NCBI GenBank assembly: GCA_903905665.1
Contig: CAIVHJ010000329.1
Coordinates: 1 to 11,723, forward strand
DNA from: an uncultured Phycisphaerales bacterium
Lineage (GTDB): Bacteria > Planctomycetota > Phycisphaerae > UBA1845 > CAIVHJ01
Length of the DNA stretch: 11,723 bases
Direction of reading: 5' to 3'
Shown here: piece by piece, positions 7,257-11,723 of the stretch
Layout: each line of letters opens with the position of its first letter
How positions within the stretch are numbered: the stretch's first letter is position 1
Notes under the pieces: generated by a model
What the model was told of the DNA's origin: nothing
Database searches by the model: none
Seen by the model: the letters and a program-made list of their open reading frames with translations, nothing else
Position numbers and translations under genes: made by a program

Positions 7257-7262
7257 CGCGTT

Positions 7263-8204
7263 GTGGCGGAGACGATGATCAAGGTCAGGAATCTGACAAA
7301 ATACTACGGGTCGCTGCTGGCGCTGAACGACGTGAGTTTCGAAGTGACGCGAAGCGAGGTCGTGGGATTTCTGGGCCCGAACGGAGCAGGGAAGACGACG
7401 ACGCTGCGGATATTGACGGGATATCAACCGGCGAGCAGCGGGTCAGCGCAGGTGGCAGGGTTCGATGTGTTCAGCCAGTCGAAGCAGGTTCGAGAGCAGA
7501 TCGGATATTTGCCCGAAAACGCGCCATTGTATCCAGAGATGCGGGTACGGGAGTATCTGCAGTTTCGTGCGGGTTTGAAGAATATCGCTCGCGGGGTCAT
7601 CTCTAAACGAATCGAGTACGTGACGGAGCGGTGTTGGATGAAGGAGTTTGTGAATCGGCCGATCGGGCACTTGTCCAAGGGAATGCGACAGCGGGTGGGG
7701 TTGGCGGACGCGTTGATCGGTGATCCGAAGGTGTTGTTTCTGGACGAGCCGACGATCGGTCTGGACCCGACGCAAATCCGCGAGACGCGGAATTTGATTT
7801 CTGAGTTGGGGCAGCAGCACACGATATTGTTGAGCTCGCATATTTTGTCGGAAGTGGAAGCGACGTGCAGCCGCGTGATTATTGTGGCGCGGGGACGGGT
7901 GGTGGCGGACGGGACGCCGCACGATTTGAGCGCGAGATTGTCGGAGGCGTCGCGGTTGATAGCCGAAGTCAAAGGGCCCGAAGGACCAATCATCAGCGGG
8001 GTGAAGAATTTGCCGGGCGTGAAGCAGGTGGAAACGAGCCACGAGGACGGTTGGCAGCGGTTGCGGATTGCGACGGCGCCGGGTGTGGACGTGCGGGAGC
8101 AGGTAGCGAAACTGGCGGCGGATCGCGGGTGGAATTTGCGGGAGTTGCGCCGAGAAGTGGCGAATCTTGAGGATTATTTTGTGAAGATTGTGGCGGAGCA
8201 GTAG
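7263..8204 (+). CDS. ABC transporter ATP-binding protein, GldA/ABC-2 type
   Basis: A 313-residue cytoplasmic ATPase that should power the permease encoded next. All nucleotide-binding motifs are intact: Walker A GPNGAGKTTT (38-47), Q-loop region GYLPENAPLYPEM (81-93, with E where many ABC proteins have Q, a form I recall as common in the GldA branch), signature LSKGMRQR (137-144), Walker B VLFLDEP (157-163), D-loop GLDP (166-169) and H-loop SSH193. The ~100 residues after the nucleotide-binding domain match the C-terminal extension usual in ABC-2 exporter ATPases. The start is the GTG at 7263 after a perfect AGGAGG; the ATG at 7275 (MIKVRNLTKYYG) is a second possibility. It is first in a rightward operon with permease, GldG-like and DUF4340-like genes. 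In Bacteroidetes the GldA-GldF-GldG set is tied to gliding motility; elsewhere its cargo is not established. Confidence 0.93.
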   Translation: MAETMIKVRNLTKYYGSLLALNDVSFEVTRSEVVGFLGPNGAGKTTTLRILTGYQPASSGSAQVAGFDVFSQSKQVREQIGYLPENAPLYPEMRVREYLQFRAGLKNIARGVISKRIEYVTERCWMKEFVNRPIGHLSKGMRQRVGLADALIGDPKVLFLDEPTIGLDPTQIRETRNLISELGQQHTILLSSHILSEVEATCSRVIIVARGRVVADGTPHDLSARLSEASRLIAEVKGPEGPIISGVKNLPGVKQVETSHEDGWQRLRIATAPGVDVREQVAKLAADRGWNLRELRREVANLEDYFVKIVAEQ

Positions 8205-8226
8205 CAGTTGGATTTGCATGGTGGAT

Positions 8227-8267
8227 GCACCCGGCATGCCGGGTGCTATATGAGTTGAGGATGCGGT
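8227..8267 (+). repeat. Intercistronic palindromic repeat, copy 1
   Basis: The 20-base perfect palindrome GCACCCGGCATGCCGGGTGC (8227-8246) starts 22 bases after the ATPase stop. It is followed by TATAT and, after a short gap, by GGATGCGGT (8259-8267). The same order of elements occurs in the next gap of the operon at 9030-9067. No T-run follows, so it is more likely a REP-like dispersed repeat or an mRNA-stabilising or processing hairpin than a terminator. Confidence 0.7.
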
Positions 8268-8305
8268 ATAGAGACTGAGAGAGTATGGATTGAGGAGATG
8301 TTACT

Positions 8306-9025
8306 GTGGGACGAGTATGGACGATCACGAGGCGGGAGTTGTTGTGTTTTTTCTGTTCGCCGATTGCGTACGTGGTGTTGGTCGTATTTCTGGCATTTAA
8401 CGGATACATTTTCGGGTTTTTACATTTTCGGTCGGGGACGGAATCGTCGCTGCGTCCGTTGTTCGGGTATATCCTGCCGCTGGTGCTGGTGTTCATCATT
8501 CCGATGCTCACGATGAGGTTGATGAGCGAGGAGTACCGCAGCGGAACGATCGAGACGCTAATGACCGCGCCGGTCAGCGATGCGACGGTGATTGCAGGAA
8601 AGTTTCTGGGAACTTTTCTTTTTTATGTATTAATGCTGTTGACGACGTTGATTTACGCCGCGGCGGTATATGCCTTCGGATCGCCGGATTTCGGGGCGCT
8701 ATGGACGGGGTATCTGGGGTTGCTGCTGCTGGGAGCGTTCTACATTTCGGTGGGGTTGTTTTTTTCGACGTGCACGAGCAATCAAATTGTGGCTGTGGTG
8801 TGTAGTTTCGCCGTGCTGGCGACATTGGCGTTTTTGACGGGGGCGATCAGTCAGCACGTCGAGGGGGCAACACGGGTGATCGTGCAACACGTGTCGATCA
8901 CGTACCAGTTTTCCGAATTCGTGCAGGGAGCGATCAATCTGAATAATCTGACGTTTTTTGTGACGACGACGCTGTTTTTACTGTTTGTATCAGTGAAGGT
9001 ATTGGAATCGAAACGGTGGAGGTGA
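8306..9025 (+). CDS. ABC-2 type transporter permease (GldF-like)
   Basis: A 239-residue inner-membrane protein with six hydrophobic segments (about 18-38, 52-70, 95-122, 130-155, 158-180 and 212-232). The loop RLMSEEYRSGTIETLMTAPV (71-90) is the family's conserved E-x-R-x-G-T-x-E stretch, thought to touch the ATPase, followed by a conserved G-K in VIAGKFLG. The N-terminus GRVWTITRRELLCFFCSPIAYV also fits the GldF/NosY branch. The GTG start at 8306 has GAGGAG eight bases upstream; an ATG at 8298 is in another frame and touches the ribosome site. It is the membrane part of the exporter and probably acts as a homodimer. A 101-bp gap with a palindromic repeat separates it from the ATPase gene. 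Confidence 0.9.
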   Translation: MGRVWTITRRELLCFFCSPIAYVVLVVFLAFNGYIFGFLHFRSGTESSLRPLFGYILPLVLVFIIPMLTMRLMSEEYRSGTIETLMTAPVSDATVIAGKFLGTFLFYVLMLLTTLIYAAAVYAFGSPDFGALWTGYLGLLLLGAFYISVGLFFSTCTSNQIVAVVCSFAVLATLAFLTGAISQHVEGATRVIVQHVSITYQFSEFVQGAINLNNLTFFVTTTLFLLFVSVKVLESKRWR

Positions 9026-9029
9026 CGGG

Positions 9030-9067
9030 AGCACCACGCATGGGTGGTGCTGTATACAGGATGCGGT
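9030..9067 (+). repeat. Intercistronic palindromic repeat, copy 2
   Basis: AGCACCAC (9030-9037) faces GTGGTGCT (9044-9051), and GCATG lies between the arms; the full 22-base unit is palindromic except for one G-G pair. It starts four bases after the permease stop. TGTATA and GGATGCGGT (9059-9067) follow, as in copy 1. The arms changed in parallel between copies (CCCGG/CCGGG against CCAC/GTGG), so pairing has been kept while sequence diverged, which suggests the hairpin matters. Confidence 0.7.
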
Positions 9068-9115
9068 TTTTATTTTCCTTGCGGGTCACTAGAGAGAAGC
9101 AATGGAGTCGTTGAG

Positions 9116-11293
9116 ATGAAGAAACAAGGTGAAGAAGCGGTTTTGAAATACACGACGAGGCACTGGACGGTGGGACTGATGGTGGGGGTGAGCGTGCTGA
9201 TCGCGGGGGTGTTGATGGTGTTGTTGCAGCGATGGGCGTTTGCGGCGCCGGTGAAATGGGACATGACGAGTCGGCGGGTGAATTCGCTGGGGCCCGGGAC
9301 GACGGCGGTGTTAAAGCATTTGGGAGAGCACAAGATTCGGCTAACGAATTTGTATTACAAGTCGGATTATATTTCCAAAGAGCAGCAGGATGTTCAGGAG
9401 CGGTATCGGACGGCGGTCAATGATTTGTTGCGGTTGTATCAGGTTGAGAATCCCAGGAACATAGAGACGGGGTGGATCAATCCGTTGACGGATCAGGCCA
9501 AGTTAACACAGACGCTTGAGCGGTTGCGGAATTTGCCGGTGTTTGTCGAGGAGCGCAAGCCATACGAGGCGGCGGTGGAGGCGTTTTTGAAAGAGGACAT
9601 GTATCCGGCGTTCAAGACGGCGATGCAGGAGGTATTGCAGGAGCTTCGAGCGGCGGATCCGGATTCGGAGTTGACGGGGGGATCGACGACGGGGCAATTG
9701 CAACGAGCGGTTCGGAGTTGGATTCAGAATGCCGACGCCGTGGCGGAGGACGTATCGGGTTTGTTGAAGAACACGGCCACCAGCGGACACACGAAAGGGG
9801 TCAACGGGATCAAGAGTTTATACAGCGCGCTGGGGGAAAGCATAGGGGTGGTTGCGAATGCGTACATCGACCAGCAGTTGAAGAGCGAGGTGGTTTCGGA
9901 GGACGTCAAGAAGGTGCTGGGTTCACTCAAGGGGCAACTGACGCCGTGGGTAGATCGGTTTACGGCGGAACAGGGCAAGTTGCAGAATCTGCCTTCGCTG
10001 GAATGGGACAACATCGAGTCGGCGCTTCGCGGGAACAATCAGATTTTGGTGGAGTCGGAGCACAGAGCCAAGGTGTTGCCGTTTGAAGAGGTTTGGCCGC
10101 CGGCGGATGAGGGAAAGCCGGTGGGGGAAATGGATTTCAAGGATCGCCGGTTTGCGGGGCAGGGTGCGATCACGCCGGCAATCATGCAGGTCATCGACGA
10201 GCAAAAAACAGGGGTGCTGTTTGTGCGATACGGAGGGGCGTCGCTTTTTGCACCGGCGGGAATGGGAGCGAAAAATCAACAACTCACGATGACGGGATTG
10301 AAGGATGAGTTGGAGAAATTGAATTTTCAGGTGGCGGAGTGGGACCTTTCCAAGTCGCAGGCGCCACCGCCGTTTCAACCGACGCCGAAGCGAACTATTT
10401 ACATTGTGTTGCGGCCTTGGCCGAAGATGGGGCCGCAAGGTCCTCAACCCGGCGAAGGGATTGGGCCCGGGGAGCGTTTGGCGCTGTTGAGTAAGATGGG
10501 GGAGGATGCGCGAGCGATATTTTTGACGGGTTTTTCGGTAATGTCACCCAAGTATGAATTTAACGAGTACCTCAAGACGAAATGGGGGATCGAAGTGGAC
10601 GGATCGGCGCTGACGATATCGGCGCAACCGTCTGGGCCCGGAGAATGGCAGTTGGATCAACGGGGGGGATTTGTGCTGGTGACGAATATGACGTTTGGAG
10701 AGGATGAGGTCACTAAGGGGTTAAAGAGTCTCGAACAGCAAATGGTGTTTCCGATGGTGACACCGATGAGCGTGGATAAAGACCTTCCGGAGGGGGTTTC
10801 CGTCAAAACGATAGCCGCCGTACCCAAGAGCGAGGACGTGTGGGCGGTTCATGATCCGCTGGGGTATTACCAAGCCTATGCTCAAACTCGCAACAGCCAA
10901 GGTCAGCCGTACACGTCCAAGACTCCCAACGACATATCGGGTCCGTTTCCGACGGTGGTGGAGGGAACGAAAGGGAAGGCTCGCGTCGTTGTGTTCGGCG
11001 CCGATGCGCAGATATTCAGCGACGTATGGGTGGGGCCGGTCGTGACCTTGAATCTTTCAACGGGGCAGTTGGAGGCGCGGCGGCGAGCGCCGGGGAATTA
11101 TGCGTTGTTGACGAATCTGTTGTATTCGCTGGACGATCGTTCGGAGTGGTTGAACGTGGGATCGCCGCTGGATGCGTCGGTGCTGGCGATGAACGATTCG
11201 CAGCGAACGGCGTGGCAAGTGATCGTGGTGGGTTTGTGGCCGTTGTTGGCGTTGATCGGTGGTGGTTTGGCGTGGTACATGCGACGGAGGTAG
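9116..11293 (+). CDS. GldG-like ABC-transporter auxiliary protein with a long helical insertion
   Basis: A 725-residue membrane-anchored protein of the Gldg/ABC_transp_aux type. It has an N-terminal TM (about 18-38), a large extracytoplasmic region and a C-terminal TM (about 700-720) ending in WYMRRR. The typical opening WDMTSRRVNSLGPGTTAVLKHL (48-69) and TGWINPLTDQAKL (118-130) fit the family. Between about 140 and 305, before GNNQILVESEHRAKVLPFEEVW, lies a charged, mostly helical block of some 165 residues that I do not recognise from compact relatives. Typical features resume at FAGQGAITPAIMQVI (346-360) and at LRPWPKMGPQ. The start is the ATG at 9116 with GGAG eight bases upstream; an in-frame GTG at 9044 falls inside the palindromic repeat and would put a Cys-rich tail before the TM. 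It presumably works with the ATPase and permease; its biochemical role is not known. Confidence 0.87.
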   Translation: MKKQGEEAVLKYTTRHWTVGLMVGVSVLIAGVLMVLLQRWAFAAPVKWDMTSRRVNSLGPGTTAVLKHLGEHKIRLTNLYYKSDYISKEQQDVQERYRTAVNDLLRLYQVENPRNIETGWINPLTDQAKLTQTLERLRNLPVFVEERKPYEAAVEAFLKEDMYPAFKTAMQEVLQELRAADPDSELTGGSTTGQLQRAVRSWIQNADAVAEDVSGLLKNTATSGHTKGVNGIKSLYSALGESIGVVANAYIDQQLKSEVVSEDVKKVLGSLKGQLTPWVDRFTAEQGKLQNLPSLEWDNIESALRGNNQILVESEHRAKVLPFEEVWPPADEGKPVGEMDFKDRRFAGQGAITPAIMQVIDEQKTGVLFVRYGGASLFAPAGMGAKNQQLTMTGLKDELEKLNFQVAEWDLSKSQAPPPFQPTPKRTIYIVLRPWPKMGPQGPQPGEGIGPGERLALLSKMGEDARAIFLTGFSVMSPKYEFNEYLKTKWGIEVDGSALTISAQPSGPGEWQLDQRGGFVLVTNMTFGEDEVTKGLKSLEQQMVFPMVTPMSVDKDLPEGVSVKTIAAVPKSEDVWAVHDPLGYYQAYAQTRNSQGQPYTSKTPNDISGPFPTVVEGTKGKARVVVFGADAQIFSDVWVGPVVTLNLSTGQLEARRRAPGNYALLTNLLYSLDDRSEWLNVGSPLDASVLAMNDSQRTAWQVIVVGLWPLLALIGGGLAWYMRRR

Positions 11294-11299
11294 GCGACG

Positions 11300-11723
11300 G
11301 TGAACATCAAGACAATGATCGTTTTGACGATAGCGGTGGTGGTGATCAGCGTGGGATATGTTCTGTGGGTTTCGAAGCATAATCCCAAGTCGGAGGTTTC
11401 TGTTCCGGTCGCAACGACGATGGGGGAATCGGAGAAAGCGGAAGGTGCGCACTGGCTGATGCAACCGCCGCTGAAGGATGTTTCACGAATCGTCAAGGTG
11501 GTGTATCAGCCGCGGGGCAAAGGCGAAATGACCTTTGAGCGGGAGAATTCGGCCGGTGAAACAAAATCGGACAAGGAACCGGATTCGGGTCGATGGATGA
11601 TGGTGTCGCCGACGCGATGCCGAGCGACGGATTACATGATCAACAACATCATTTTGGCCGTCAAGAAGCTCAAGTCCATGTCACAGTTCAAGGTGGGGGC
11701 ATCGGATTCGATCACGCTGGAAC
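11300..11723 (+). CDS. DUF4340-like protein (3' end outside the window)
   Basis: An open frame begins with GTG at 11300, six bases after the GldG-like stop, with GGAGG (11286-11290) nine bases upstream, and runs off the right edge after 141 codons. The N-terminus has one TM (MIVLTIAVVVISVGYVLWV, about 6-24), followed by a presumed extracytoplasmic part. The pattern IVKVVYQ, then RWMMVSPTRCRATDYMINNIILAVKKLKSM, matches the usual DUF4340 layout (a beta-strand pair, then W-x-x-x-x-P and a helix that counts off the domain). DUF4340 proteins commonly follow GldG-like genes, so position and sequence agree. Function is unknown; a periplasmic partner of the exporter is inferred. Confidence 0.8.
   Translation, partial: MNIKTMIVLTIAVVVISVGYVLWVSKHNPKSEVSVPVATTMGESEKAEGAHWLMQPPLKDVSRIVKVVYQPRGKGEMTFERENSAGETKSDKEPDSGRWMMVSPTRCRATDYMINNIILAVKKLKSMSQFKVGASDSITLE

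Noticed and set aside
6746..7262. DnaA-box cluster at the skew reversal
   Set aside because: I looked for TTWTNCACA-like 9-mers on both strands and found no convincing match, so I do not annotate an origin.
7443..8237. 264-codon minus-strand open frame antisense to the ABC ATPase
   Set aside because: The plus strand encodes a complete ABC ATPase with all motifs; the antisense product is Arg/His/Pro/Gln-rich and low-complexity in appearance.
8298..8516. 72-codon frame starting with ATG at 8298
   Set aside because: It starts directly against the GAGGAG site without spacing, yields a Cys/Arg-rich peptide, and overlaps the well-supported permease gene in another frame.
9044..9115. Longer N-terminus for the GldG-like protein from the GTG at 9044
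   Set aside because: The added 24 residues come from the palindromic repeat and spacer, have no ribosome site, and precede an otherwise normal TM-containing N-terminus.
1..11723. CRISPR arrays, insertion sequences, phage genes or integrases
   Set aside because: No regularly spaced repeats, transposase motifs or phage-like genes were seen on either strand.

Overview
The window looks like chromosomal DNA from a free-living, Gram-negative-type bacterium of moderate GC content. The best guess is a member of the Planctomycetota (Phycisphaerae or a neighbour). This is inferred from a large secreted protein that joins FG-GAP/VCBS propeller repeats to a right-handed beta-helix ending in the choice-of-anchor-Q 'VDMGAYE' motif, together with a multi-VanZ membrane protein and a Gld-type ABC transporter module. 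No ribosomal or other phylogenetic marker is present, so the assignment is tentative. I see no phage, transposase, integrase, CRISPR, rRNA or tRNA gene.

Layout. (1) 2-1282 (+): the 3' part of rtcB (RNA ligase), cut by the left edge, with every metal and guanylylation residue present. (2) 1317-4469 (-): a convergent gene for a 1050-residue exported protein. (3) 4470-5308: an 839-bp stretch without a convincing gene. It carries a long imperfect palindrome, a strong minus-strand intrinsic terminator (4789-4835) and a strong plus-strand intrinsic terminator (5281-5310), so something between them is probably transcribed. (4) 5309-6745 (-): a 12-TM protein made of three VanZ-like units. (5) 6746-7262: a divergent regulatory region with inverted repeats, a good sigma70-type promoter facing right and a possible 8-codon leader ORF. 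(6) 7263-11723 (+): a four-gene operon of ABC ATPase, ABC-2 permease, GldG-like auxiliary protein and DUF4340-like protein (cut by the right edge).

How the genes fit together. The four rightward genes form the conserved Gld-like exporter arrangement: the ATPase drives the six-TM permease, while the membrane-anchored GldG-like and DUF4340-like proteins are presumed periplasmic or surface partners. The substrate is unknown. The first two gaps of this operon each hold a copy of the same palindrome-containing repeat (8227 and 9031). rtcB, the beta-helix protein and the VanZ protein have no evident functional link to one another.

The most unusual signals are the sharp GC-skew reversal at about 7.0-7.15 kb (C-rich top strand to the left, G-rich to the right, including non-coding DNA and rtcB), the orphan terminator pair around 4.8-5.3 kb, the triplicated VanZ protein, the paired intercistronic repeats, and a long helical insertion in the GldG-like protein. 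I did not find clear evidence of a wholly new biological system; the exporter and the orphan-terminator region are the best places to look.
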